DNA from: Kiritimatiellia bacterium | GTDB taxonomy: Bacteria; Verrucomicrobiota; Kiritimatiellia; RFP12; UBA3636 | Assembly (NCBI GenBank): GCA_016295275.1 | Contig: JAEDLN010000048.1 | Span: 1-12,556 of the forward strand | Direction of reading: 5' to 3' | DNA length: 12,556 nucleotides | Part shown: positions 1 to 7,801 of the stretch, one piece after another | Position numbering within the stretch: position 1 is the first letter of the stretch | Layout of the letters: each line of letters starts with the position of its first letter | Position numbers and translations under genes: made by a program | Notes under the pieces: model-generated | Seen by the model: the letters and a program-made list of their open reading frames with translations, nothing else | Databases searched by the model: none | What the model was told of the DNA's origin: nothing

Positions 1-1083
1 GACAATCAAATCGGACGCCATGAGATTCGAGCCGCCGTAACTCAAAAAAGGCAACGCCAACCCTTTTGTGGGAAGGGCGCCCGTCACGACTCCGATATTG
101 ACGGCGGCAGACGAACCCAAATAAAAGGTCAGCCCCGAAGCAAACAATTGCTGCTGCCGGTCCGGCGCACGCAAACTGATGCGAATCCCTAAAATCGTAA
201 TGCACAAAAAGAGAAACCAGCAACACGTTGTCGCAACAAGCCCGAACTCCTCGCCAATCATCGCCAAAATGAAATCCGTATGGTTTTCCGGCAAATACCG
301 CTGCTTGAAGAGGCTGTTGCCATACCCTTTCCCCGTCAATCCGCCCGCGCCAAACGCAGACAGCGACATGCGGACCTGATACGAATCGTCGTCGTCACTC
401 TTCTCTTCCTGCGGAGCCGACTGATCCGAGACGTACATCTGAACGGAAGCGGTGACTCTGCTCATGCGCTCCGGATCGTTCAACACATACTGAACCGCCA
501 GCAGAAGGGCAACGCCTCCGACGATCAGCAGATACTTGAAGCGCGCCCCGGACAAAAAGAGCAAGACGCCGCAGGTGGCACTGAGCATGACCGCCGAGCC
601 CAAATCATGCTGCAAGCCGACAAAACTCCCGACGACGATCCCGAGACCGGCACAAGGAATAAGAACCCCCGGTACCAAGAGCTGGTTTTTGCACGAGGTG
701 GCGCCAACCCATCCCGAAAAAACAAGGATGAATAACACCTTCACAAACTCGGAAGGCTGGACCTGCATGCCGCCAAGCCGAATCCACCGCTGCGCCCCTT
801 TCGTGGTGATGCCAAACAACTCCACCGCCAAAATCGAGGCGACAATCAAAAGAAGGCAGAAAACCAAAACCTTCTTTTGAAACAAAAACGGAGGCCGGAT
901 CAAGGCCGCCGCCAAACATCCGACCAAGGAGACGGACAAGTACATCGTCTGCCGAACGACAAAGTGGTACTTGTTGCCGAATAGAGTGGAACCCTGCACG
1001 TCGCCTACACTGGCGAGAATCACCATCCCGGTTGCCGTAAGCGCAAGTGTGCAGAGAAAGAGCAGAATCCCACTCCATTTCAT
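1..1083 (-). CDS. ftsW: FtsW, septal peptidoglycan polymerase (SEDS family), C-terminus cut by window edge
   Basis: FtsW is the polytopic inner-membrane glycosyltransferase that polymerises lipid II at the division septum together with a class B penicillin-binding protein. I translated 361 residues from the ATG at 1083; the gene runs off the left edge. The sequence is hydrophobic throughout. Family motifs are visible: QPSEFVK (109-115), GLQHDLGSAVM (156-166), the LPENHTDFILAMIGEE block (264-279) with the presumed catalytic Asp270, and the FtsW-type ending LPTKGLALPFLSYGGSNL (337-354). Known FtsW proteins are about 370-415 residues, so only a short tail should be missing. The start is supported by a GGAGAG about 9 nt upstream and lies 18 nt after the LysM gene stop. 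An acidic stretch, EEKSDDDD (226-233), sits in the large extracytoplasmic loop before the catalytic motif. RodA is the alternative name, but the murD linkage and the LPTKG/SYGGS ending favour FtsW. Confidence 0.93.
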   Translation of the reverse strand, partial: MKWSGILLFLCTLALTATGMVILASVGDVQGSTLFGNKYHFVVRQTMYLSVSLVGCLAAALIRPPFLFQKKVLVFCLLLIVASILAVELFGITTKGAQRWIRLGGMQVQPSEFVKVLFILVFSGWVGATSCKNQLLVPGVLIPCAGLGIVVGSFVGLQHDLGSAVMLSATCGVLLFLSGARFKYLLIVGGVALLLAVQYVLNDPERMSRVTASVQMYVSDQSAPQEEKSDDDDSYQVRMSLSAFGAGGLTGKGYGNSLFKQRYLPENHTDFILAMIGEEFGLVATTCCWFLFLCITILGIRISLRAPDRQQQLFASGLTFYLGSSAAVNIGVVTGALPTKGLALPFLSYGGSNLMASDLIV

Positions 1084-1101
1084 GAGACAGGACTCTCCGA
1101 A

Positions 1102-2382
1102 TTACAGGTCCGTTTTTTCCGGAATGACAACCTTCGTTCCGACGGCCGGTTTGCGGGAAAGCGTCGGATTGTGCTTGCGAAGCTCGTACACCGTGGTGCC
1201 GAACTTCAGGGCAATCGAATACAAATCCTCATCGGGACGCTCGACGACGTATTCGCGCGTCTTTACGCCGGACTGACCGGCTTCCGCAAGAGACTCGGCA
1301 TCCGTCCGGAGCTTATCGGCGGCCGCCTTGGCATCCTGCGCTTTCTTCTCGGCCTCCGTACGGGCTTCCAACAGGGAAACCTTCCCGTTGAGCAAATCCT
1401 CGACAGATGCATTCGTTCCGGGCACCAATTCTTCTTTTTTCGATTCGCCCGCAACCGGAAGAGCGGCAACAGGCGCGACAACCGGAGTTACCGCCTTCGG
1501 AGTGGCGACTGCAGGCGCGACAACCGGAGTCACCGCCTTCGGAGTGGCAGGTGCAGGCGCGACAACCGGGGTTATCGCCTTCGGGGTGGCAGGAGCCGGC
1601 GCGACAACCGCCGGAGCGTCACTGCGCGTCAGACGAAGCTTCTGCCCGACCCGGATGCGATTCGGATCCTTGATGCCGTTGATCGCAACAAGCTCTTTTT
1701 CGGAAACGCCCGTGCGGGCGGCAATCACCGAAAGGCTCTCGCCCGGTGCAACGATATGAACCTTGCCGGGAATCGAAACCGACGGCGCCGGTGTCGCAGG
1801 TCCCGCCGCCAATGCCTTGCGACCGACCGCGACCTTTACCGTCTGGCCGACCCGAAGACGGTTCGGATCGGAAAGCTTGTTTAGCTCCGTAAACTCTTTG
1901 AGCGTCATGCCGTTGTCATTGGCAATCTTTCCGGCAAACTCGCCCGGTTGAACCGTATGGATCTTGTAATTCAAGGTGTGCACCGGCTGACTCGAGACGG
2001 CAGGCGATACGGGAACAACCGGCACAACGGCCGTGGCCGACGGCTGAACCGGCTGAACCGGCTGAACCGGCTGAACCGGACGGGCCGGCTGGACAGAGGG
2101 CGCTGCCGACGATTGCTTCGGTCCGACCGCGACCGGAGCAAACGAAGCCGCCTTGGGCGAGGAAACCGGCGTCGCCGTTTCCGGAGCGGACTTTACCGCA
2201 GCAGGTGCCGTACGGACCGCCGCAGGCGCAGGCTGCGCAGATGGCGTGTACGACTGTTCCGGAGAGGAGAACAAGGTGCGGCGCGTCGAAACGCCGGGCT
2301 GATAGGTGCGGCAGCCTTGCAGGAAGACGGTGGCAACCAGCAACGCACTAACAGAACCGAATAGGGAAAGATTCGTTTTCAT
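1102..2382 (-). CDS. LysM-domain lipoprotein, probable peptidoglycan-binding envelope protein
   Basis: The protein has 426 residues from the ATG at 2382. That start is chosen because it gives a clean lipoprotein signal peptide, MKTNLSLFGSVSALLVATVF, followed by lipobox LQGC with lipidated Cys24. An in-frame upstream Met at 2523 would bury the signal peptide and overlap murD. After the lipobox come a Pro/Ala/Val-rich linker with four VQP repeats (about 101-114), LysM 1 (about 139-185, with DPNRLRVGQ), LysM 2 (about 208-252, with DPNRIRVGQ), a 14-residue Pro/Ala repeat region (257-307), a short charged coiled coil (326-365) and a third, more divergent LysM-like domain (377-421, ending VGTKVVIPEK). 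LysM domains bind N-acetylglucosamine polymers such as peptidoglycan. No catalytic domain is visible, so a structural or recruiting role is inferred. No clear Shine-Dalgarno precedes the start. The location between murD and ftsW suggests a role in division or septal wall maturation. Confidence 0.9.
   Translation of the reverse strand: MKTNLSLFGSVSALLVATVFLQGCRTYQPGVSTRRTLFSSPEQSYTPSAQPAPAAVRTAPAAVKSAPETATPVSSPKAASFAPVAVGPKQSSAAPSVQPARPVQPVQPVQPVQPSATAVVPVVPVSPAVSSQPVHTLNYKIHTVQPGEFAGKIANDNGMTLKEFTELNKLSDPNRLRVGQTVKVAVGRKALAAGPATPAPSVSIPGKVHIVAPGESLSVIAARTGVSEKELVAINGIKDPNRIRVGQKLRLTRSDAPAVVAPAPATPKAITPVVAPAPATPKAVTPVVAPAVATPKAVTPVVAPVAALPVAGESKKEELVPGTNASVEDLLNGKVSLLEARTEAEKKAQDAKAAADKLRTDAESLAEAGQSGVKTREYVVERPDEDLYSIALKFGTTVYELRKHNPTLSRKPAVGTKVVIPEKTDL
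1475..1600. repeat. 42-bp tandem repeat (3 units plus a partial) within the LysM lipoprotein gene
   Basis: Three near-identical 42-bp units start at 1475, 1517 and 1559, and a partial fourth begins at 1601. The unit length is a multiple of three and encodes a 14-residue Pro/Ala/Val/Thr repeat (read on the minus strand, TPKAVTPVVAPA-like). It forms a flexible spacer between LysM 2 and the coiled coil. Such repeats can change copy number without breaking the frame. Confidence 0.9.
2041..2076. repeat. 9-bp tandem repeat (4 units) within the LysM lipoprotein gene
   Basis: The unit CGGCTGAAC is repeated four times without a mismatch. On the coding (minus) strand it encodes Val-Gln-Pro, giving a VQPVQPVQP spacer in the linker between the lipidated Cys and the first LysM domain. 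Similar VQP/QPV runs occur in the membrane protein at 4659-5573. Confidence 0.95.
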
Positions 2383-2443
2383 CGGATTGAGTTGTAGGGT
2401 GGGAATGGAAAATAGGAAGAACGAGGATGAAGCCGGAGTGCGC

Positions 2444-3883
2444 CTAGCGGTCAAACGGAAGATTCTTTGTTCCGGTGAGAAGCTCCCGCACGAGAACCGC
2501 AAAAACGTCCCCCCGCTCCGCATAACTGCGAAACTGATCGAAACTGGCCGTCCCGGGAGCCAAGAGTACCGATGCGGGTGAATGGACGTTTTCCTTGCGG
2601 ATGTCCTTCTCGCACGCCATCAGCGCCTCTTTCAATGTCGAACAACGCGCTGTCGGAAGATCCGCAGACCAACCGCTCGCCATCGCTTCGGAGGCTTCGC
2701 CGTAAGTATAAACTTTTTGCACGCCCGATTCCAGCAAAACCCGCCCGGATAGCGATAACGGCTCCTTGAGCCGCCCCCCGGCCAATAGCAATACCGGTTT
2801 GGGCGCCATCCGGACGCTGGCCAGCAACGCTTCCAGATTGGTGGCTTTGGAATTGTCGATCCACGCAATCCCGTCCCGCTCCGCAATGCGCTGCATGCGG
2901 TGCGGAAGCGGCTCGAAGATGCGAAACGCTTGCTCGATCTGCGGGGACGAAAGCCCGCGCCGGACCAAAACCGCATACGCGGCGGCAGCCGCCGGACCGA
3001 GAATCGCATTGTCGAAATAACTGCCGCAAATCGATATCCGCTTCCCGTCCGGAGCGGTCAGAATGCCGTTCCCATACCGCCAATCCGCCCCCGACGACGC
3101 ACCGCCAAACGTCTGCAGATCCAAATCGCTCCGAAGCGCACGTACCTGCTCCGACAGCGCCCACGCGTCTTCGCAAGGCGCCGGTACCAAGGCCAACCCT
3201 CCCGGCGGCAAAAAAGAAAACAGACGTACCTTCGCCGCTCGATAGGCTTCCATCGTGCCATGCCGGTTCAAATGGTCTTTCGAGAGGTTCAAAAGGACCG
3301 CCGCATCCGGTCGAAAGAGCCGCGTCGCCGTCTCCGCCTGGAAACTGCTGCACTCGACAATCGCATCCTCCGGCGGCTCCGCTTCCGCGGCAATTGCGCA
3401 GAATGGCGTTCCGTAATTGCCACAAGGCTTCGCCGTGCGCCCCGCCAGACAAAGCGCATCCGCCAAAAACTTGACGACCGAGCTCTTGCCCTTGCTGCCC
3501 GTGACCGCCGTCACACGCCCGCGAAAACACGCCCCGCCGAGAGACAGCTCGCCAAGCAGCGGTATACCGGCACGCCGCGCCGCTTCCACACCGGGATGCG
3601 TGAGCGATAGCCCCGGACTGACATAGCACAACGAAAGCGGCGAAAACGACGTTCGCACGGTCTCGAGCACTTCGTCCAGTGCGCCCGTGCGAACCTCGCA
3701 CGCGTCCCGCAGCCATGCGTCTCCGCACGGCTCCGTCTCCGATGCCACGATAACCGGCGAATACCCGCGCAATCGCAACAGCCGCGCCGCGGCACCGCCG
3801 CTGACGCCCGCGCCGAATACCAGCGCAGCCCGCCCCGATGCCGGCAACGTCGTTGCCAATCCCGCTTCGTCCCGCTCTCGCAT
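2444..3883 (-). CDS. murD: MurD, UDP-N-acetylmuramoyl-L-alanine--D-glutamate ligase
   Basis: MurD is a cytoplasmic ATP-dependent ligase that adds D-glutamate to UDP-MurNAc-L-Ala in peptidoglycan precursor synthesis. The product is 479 residues, longer than E. coli MurD (438). Visible features are an N-terminal Rossmann-like segment VFGAGVSGGAAARLL (22-36); the P-loop TGSKGKSS (128-135), where most MurD proteins have TNGKS/T; ECSSFQ (177-182); LNLSKDHLNRHG (198-209); HRMQ (328-331) and DNSKATN (343-349); AGGRLKE (368-374) with a likely D-Glu-binding Lys373; and LAPGTASFDQF (441-451) with the conserved Ser of the D-Glu site. The start at 3883 is 2 nt after the stop of the upstream hydrolase gene. 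The open frame extends upstream to 4372, but that part lies inside the hydrolase gene and does not resemble MurD. The close spacing implies cotranscription and probably coupled translation. Confidence 0.96.
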   Translation of the reverse strand: MRERDEAGLATTLPASGRAALVFGAGVSGGAAARLLRLRGYSPVIVASETEPCGDAWLRDACEVRTGALDEVLETVRTSFSPLSLCYVSPGLSLTHPGVEAARRAGIPLLGELSLGGACFRGRVTAVTGSKGKSSVVKFLADALCLAGRTAKPCGNYGTPFCAIAAEAEPPEDAIVECSSFQAETATRLFRPDAAVLLNLSKDHLNRHGTMEAYRAAKVRLFSFLPPGGLALVPAPCEDAWALSEQVRALRSDLDLQTFGGASSGADWRYGNGILTAPDGKRISICGSYFDNAILGPAAAAAYAVLVRRGLSSPQIEQAFRIFEPLPHRMQRIAERDGIAWIDNSKATNLEALLASVRMAPKPVLLLAGGRLKEPLSLSGRVLLESGVQKVYTYGEASEAMASGWSADLPTARCSTLKEALMACEKDIRKENVHSPASVLLAPGTASFDQFRSYAERGDVFAVLVRELLTGTKNLPFDR

Positions 3884-3885
3884 CT

Positions 3886-4662
3886 CTACAATTCGATCAT
3901 CGGAGAGGGATACTCCGGACGGAGTAATGTGATGTCCTTGGCAATGCAATCGATGACGCTTTGCAACGTGTGGACGACAAGATCCGGCGTATTGCATTCG
4001 TGGCTGACATGCACCGGAACCACATACCGCAGACAATCGCAGGCAACCGCCGACAACAGCTCGGCGGACTGCTCGTTCGAAAGATGGCCGTCCCGACTCA
4101 GATTCCGGCTGATGAGCACCTCGGATCGATTGGAATTGCGCTGCATGACCGGATCGTGGTTGGCTTCCAAAATCAACGCCGAACACGATTTCAGATTGTA
4201 CCGGACGACTTGAGGCGTTGTTCCCAAATCCGCCACATAGCCCAACTTCTTCTCCCCTTCCGTAATCGTGTAGCCGACCGGATCGGAGGCATTGTGCGGA
4301 ATCGAAAACGAATGAATGGTCAGCGGACCGATCTCCAGATCGGTTCCCGCATCCATAACAGTGTAATTCCATTCGTCCACAACCTCGTCGCTCTCGCGTC
4401 CCCGCAAGGCGAAAAAGGTCGCGTCCGTCCCGAAAACCGGCGTCTTGTACTGCTTTTCGATGACCTTAAGCCCGAAAACATGGTCGGAATGCTCGTGCGT
4501 GAGGAAAATCGCATTGATCTGGGACAGATCGACGCCAAAGCGAGACAATGCTTCGTTGATCTGCTTGCGGGAACGCCCGCAGTCGATCAGGATCCGCGTA
4601 TCGCCGGATTCGATGTACGTGCAGTTGCCGCTTGAATCGCTGAACAAAACAGAGAATTTCAT
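3886..4662 (-). CDS. Metallo-beta-lactamase-fold hydrolase, WalJ/YycJ-like
   Basis: The 258-residue length is typical of the WalJ/YycJ branch of the metallo-beta-lactamase superfamily, which groups with nuclease-like MBL proteins and not with antibiotic-degrading lactamases. Metal-binding signatures are the HxHxDH motif THEHSDH (55-61), His123 in IPHNASDP, Asp145 in YVADLG, the EANHD block (166-170), GHLSN (192-196) and a C-terminal HVSHECN (218-224). The N-terminus MKFSVLFSDSSGNCTYIE matches the family's start, where SSGN precedes the first strand. No signal peptide is present, so it should be cytoplasmic. In Firmicutes, relatives sit with the WalKR cell wall regulators; the substrate here is unknown. 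Its ATG overlaps the upstream stop as ATGA, and murD starts 2 nt after its stop, so it is tightly embedded in the operon. Confidence 0.9.
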   Translation of the reverse strand: MKFSVLFSDSSGNCTYIESGDTRILIDCGRSRKQINEALSRFGVDLSQINAIFLTHEHSDHVFGLKVIEKQYKTPVFGTDATFFALRGRESDEVVDEWNYTVMDAGTDLEIGPLTIHSFSIPHNASDPVGYTITEGEKKLGYVADLGTTPQVVRYNLKSCSALILEANHDPVMQRNSNRSEVLISRNLSRDGHLSNEQSAELLSAVACDCLRYVVPVHVSHECNTPDLVVHTLQSVIDCIAKDITLLRPEYPSPMIEL

Positions 4663-5573
4663 TGGTAGACGTCCGGGTTCGTGGCGGGGAGAACACTTCG
4701 GAACGGAATCACGCCGGACCTCGTCTGCAAGTAAATCGTGTCGGATTCTTTCCCTTTCGGCAACGGATTGCCGCCGACCCCGGGGCGGCGTTTCAGCTGG
4801 ACGCGCTCGCCGGTCGACGGCGCAACCGCGGCGCCCGCCGCCGGAGCCGTCTCTTGAGCCGTCTTCTGCTCCGCCGCCGCCAACGCGGCCTTGGCCTTCG
4901 CGGCAGCTTCTTCTTCCGCAAGGCGCTTGCGCTCTGCCGCACGCGCCTTGCGTGCTTCCTCTTCCTGGCGCAAACGTTCCATCTGCTCCTGCTTGGATAC
5001 CGGAGAAAGAACGCCCGTCTTCTTCACAGGCGCCGGAGTCGCCGCCGGTTTCGCCGGCGCCGCAGGCGGCGCGGCAGACGCGGCAACAGGCTGCGGGACT
5101 TCCGGTTGAGGAACTTCCGGCTGCGCTTTCAATTCGCGAATCAGCAACACCAAATCCTCGCGCGTGAGCGGCTTCTCGGCAGCGGGCGTCTCCGCATGGG
5201 AGACCGTCGGCTCCGAAACAGGTTGCCGCACGACAACCGGTTGCTGAACCGGCTGGACGACCGTGGCCGCCCGCTCCCCGGTGACAAGGGACAACATCCG
5301 GACCTGCTGCTGCTCGTTGTTTTGCAGCACGACATTGAAAAAGGAAACAAACAATACGACAAAGGCAATGATCAACGCGACCACTACGCCCAAAAACGAA
5401 AGCACGAGAACCATCGTGCGACGACGGGCGCGCTCGCGTTCCTGGTCGAGATAATTCTGGAAGGCCTTGAGAACCGGAAACGATTCGCCATGCGCTTTTG
5501 CCAGACTGAACAACTCCTCCGGAGAGGAGGCTTCACCATGGGAATGGGAGGAAAATTCGGATGAATCGGTCAT
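4659..5573 (-). CDS. Single-pass membrane protein with Pro/Ala-rich, TolA-like outer region; function unknown
   Basis: I do not recognise a named family. The 304 residues divide into a polar N-terminus (1-53) ending in the basic run RERARRRT; one strong transmembrane helix (about 54-80, rich in Val, Leu, Ile and Phe); a Gln/Val/Pro stretch (102-122); a Pro/Ala-rich linker with a PEVPQ repeat (151-183); a charged Glu/Lys/Arg/Ala coiled coil (194-240) like that of TolA; and a less repetitive tail (255-304) containing GERVQLKRRPGVGG. The basic residues before the helix predict N-in, C-out topology, which places most of the protein in the periplasm. It starts 36 nt after the coiled-coil gene upstream, and its TGA overlaps the hydrolase start. 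TonB- or TolA-like bridging of the envelope is possible but has no direct support, because no TonB C-terminal domain motif is visible. Confidence 0.85.
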   Translation of the reverse strand: MTDSSEFSSHSHGEASSPEELFSLAKAHGESFPVLKAFQNYLDQERERARRRTMVLVLSFLGVVVALIIAFVVLFVSFFNVVLQNNEQQQVRMLSLVTGERAATVVQPVQQPVVVRQPVSEPTVSHAETPAAEKPLTREDLVLLIRELKAQPEVPQPEVPQPVAASAAPPAAPAKPAATPAPVKKTGVLSPVSKQEQMERLRQEEEARKARAAERKRLAEEEAAAKAKAALAAAEQKTAQETAPAAGAAVAPSTGERVQLKRRPGVGGNPLPKGKESDTIYLQTRSGVIPFRSVLPATNPDVYQ

Positions 5574-5609
5574 GGGTATGAAAAAGAACAGAATCGGAAA
5601 GAAAAGGAA

Positions 5610-7730
5610 TTATCGCATCGTGTTGAGCCATTGGGGCGGATTCCATTGCTTGGCGGAAGCGGCTTGGACAGACTGCGATGCGGCAGAAGCGCTCGTGCCC
5701 ACAGCCCCCGCCGCCGCACCGGTATCGGATGATTGCGCCTTCGCAGCGCGGAGCCCCCCGGACATATTCTCGAAGAGTGACCCCGCTCCATGCTCCAGCT
5801 CCTCGATACGGCGGCGCAACATGGATTCGACGACCTGCCACTGCTCGCGGGCTTCGCTGAACTGGTGCCCCGCTTCCAGCAACTCCTCCTCCCGGCGACG
5901 CAACTGCGTGCCAAGCGAATCGTAGTCCGCCGTCCGCTGTTCGACACGCCGCAACTGCTCGCGCAAGGACGTCTCGCGATCCCGCAACGAACGGACGCGA
6001 CCTTCCAAGACTTTCTCCGTCTGCGCGGCACGGGCCAAATCGGCTTTGTGCTGCTCGCGTTGCGAATCCAACTCCTGCCTGAGCTGCGCAATGGTCTTCT
6101 CATTGCGCTCGGCAACCATCTCGCTGCGGGATTTCTCGCCGGGATCGCGCTTGAGCGCTCGCTCCAATAATTGAATCTTCTCGTGAATCGAGCGCTGCAA
6201 CTCCAACCCGGACGCATGGAACGCCTCGCAACGCGCTTTCTCTTTCTCCTCCGTCTCGCGAAGCGAAAGCAACGCCTCGTCGGCAAATTGCTTGATCACG
6301 GCTATGTCGCCCTCCAACGGCCGCGTCGCCATCGCCAGCGACGCATTCGCCGTCGCCAATTTGTCCGCCAGCTCGCCGCGCTCGCGCGTCAAATCCGTCA
6401 CCTTGTCCTGCAAAACGCGGACTTGACGCGCTTCGCCATGCAAATCCGACGGCAAAACCGCCTCTGGCTCCGCCGTTTCCAACTCGTTGACACGCGCTTC
6501 CAACCGGGCAATCTTCTCGGCATTCTGGGAATCGCGCATGTTCGAAAAGGCCAACAACTCGGCATATTCCCGCCGGGCCTCCTCCAATTCCTTGCGGATC
6601 GATGCGGTATCCGCTTCCTGCACGGCCAAATCGCCCGCATGGAAGCCGGCTTCGCTTTGCAGCTCTCCGACCCGTTTCTTCAATTGCTCGCATTCCGTCC
6701 GGGCCGCCTCGCACGCCTTCTCCCATTCGATGCGCGCCTCTTCGCCCGACTTCCGCAACGCCGCCGCATCCGCCTGCGCTTCGTCCAGCGATTGCCGGAG
6801 CTCCTGCGCTTTCGCCGCCTGGCCGCGGGCTTCCGCAAGCGCTTGCTGCTGAAGCTCGAGCTGCTCGTTCAATTCCTGAAGCCGCTGCTCGGTAGCAGGA
6901 GGTACCGTCGCAAACGCGGCATCCGCCGCATCGCGCGCTTCGTCCCGCTCGCGCTCCGCCGTCGCTTGGGCCGTGCGCGAAGCTTCGAGTTCTTCCTTCA
7001 ATTGCGAGAGTGTCTTCTCAAACGATGCCTTCGCATCCGCCATCTCTTGCGCCAATTTCTCGGATTCTTGCTTCGCCGCCGCCAAATCGGCGTCCTTTTG
7101 TCCGGCATCCTCTCCGGCGCCCGCCAACCGGGTCTTGAGATCGGCGCATTCCGCTTCCGCATTCCGAAGCTTTTCCTCCGCCGTGCGAAGACTGCGATCG
7201 TGCGCATCCTGCGAAAGCCGCATCTCCGAACGCAACTCCTCGGTCTGCCGTGTCGCCTCCTCCATTTCATCGGTGAGGCGCTCGATCTCACGGTCCTTCT
7301 CCGCCAGCTGGTCGCGAAACTGCTCCTGAACCGCACTCATGCGCTCGTCCAACAACAAGGCAAACTCCTCCGACGTGGGTTCCTTCGCCGCCGCCTGCGA
7401 GTCCTCCGCCAACAAATCGCCAACCGCGAGAATCCGCGCCCCTTCCGGGATCTTGCCCGCTTCCTTCAATACGGAAACGGCATCCGCATGCAAGGGCCCG
7501 ACAACACGCTCGTCCGGAAAAATCACCAGCGTATCCATGCGCAAAAACGGATACTCGCGCGCCGAATGCCACGCTTGCCGGTCCGTCGAAAGAAAATCGT
7601 CCGGAAATATTCGCCCCTGCTTCGCCCAAGACAAGAGTCCCGCCTGCGAAACCGGACCGAACTCCTGCCCGTTTACCGCAGAACGAACCCACCAGCCGGA
7701 GGACGTTGCCGTTTTTGTCGTGTCAGCCAT
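5610..7730 (-). CDS. Large coiled-coil protein with N-terminal GYF_2-like domain; function unknown
   Basis: The 706-residue protein has no signal peptide or membrane segment, so it is probably cytoplasmic. Residues 13-60 look like a GYF_2 (DUF4339-type) domain: WWVR at the start, the GQEFGPVS core, then AKQGRI and a Trp54 near the end. A second segment (66-104) with VVGPL and GKIPEGARIL resembles another, degenerate copy. Residues about 122-646 are almost continuous Glu/Ala/Arg/Leu coiled coil with a few Pro breaks. An Ala/Ser linker (648-694) leads to a distinct tail QWNPPQWLNTMR (695-706). GYF domains in general bind proline-rich peptides; the ligand here is unknown. The upstream neighbour has the same N-terminal layout, pointing to tandem duplication. 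An AAGGAA lies about 9 nt before the ATG. Structural or scaffolding roles are inferred; an SMC-type ATPase is excluded because no Walker motif is present. Confidence 0.88.
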   Translation of the reverse strand: MADTTKTATSSGWWVRSAVNGQEFGPVSQAGLLSWAKQGRIFPDDFLSTDRQAWHSAREYPFLRMDTLVIFPDERVVGPLHADAVSVLKEAGKIPEGARILAVGDLLAEDSQAAAKEPTSEEFALLLDERMSAVQEQFRDQLAEKDREIERLTDEMEEATRQTEELRSEMRLSQDAHDRSLRTAEEKLRNAEAECADLKTRLAGAGEDAGQKDADLAAAKQESEKLAQEMADAKASFEKTLSQLKEELEASRTAQATAERERDEARDAADAAFATVPPATEQRLQELNEQLELQQQALAEARGQAAKAQELRQSLDEAQADAAALRKSGEEARIEWEKACEAARTECEQLKKRVGELQSEAGFHAGDLAVQEADTASIRKELEEARREYAELLAFSNMRDSQNAEKIARLEARVNELETAEPEAVLPSDLHGEARQVRVLQDKVTDLTRERGELADKLATANASLAMATRPLEGDIAVIKQFADEALLSLRETEEKEKARCEAFHASGLELQRSIHEKIQLLERALKRDPGEKSRSEMVAERNEKTIAQLRQELDSQREQHKADLARAAQTEKVLEGRVRSLRDRETSLREQLRRVEQRTADYDSLGTQLRRREEELLEAGHQFSEAREQWQVVESMLRRRIEELEHGAGSLFENMSGGLRAAKAQSSDTGAAAGAVGTSASAASQSVQAASAKQWNPPQWLNTMR

Positions 7731-7801
7731 ACTTCGAAATTCCTTTTCAAATGCCGACGGTTATTGCCATGCCGTCTGTCTGCTCTTCCTTCCCCGTTTC
7801 A

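Noticed and set aside
2383..2523. N-terminal extension of the LysM protein to position 2523
   Set aside because: It would put 47 residues in front of a perfect lipoprotein signal peptide and overlap the murD 3' end; Met at 2382 is the better start.
3884..4372. N-terminal extension of MurD to position 4372 (642 residues)
   Set aside because: The extra residues are an out-of-frame reading of the hydrolase gene; MurD homology begins after Met at 3883.
3886..4662. Antibiotic-degrading beta-lactamase
   Set aside because: No signal peptide, and the motif set (SSGN start, GHLSN, SHECN) is that of WalJ/YycJ-like cytoplasmic hydrolases.
4662..5564. A 300-residue plus-strand frame opposite the membrane protein gene
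   Set aside because: Composed of Arg/Gly/Leu runs that mirror the Ala/Glu/Lys repeats on the other strand. The minus-strand product has a clear transmembrane helix and tight operon spacing.
5610..7730. SMC/Rad50-type ATPase
   Set aside because: Despite the long coil there is no Walker A or ABC signature; both ends carry other elements.
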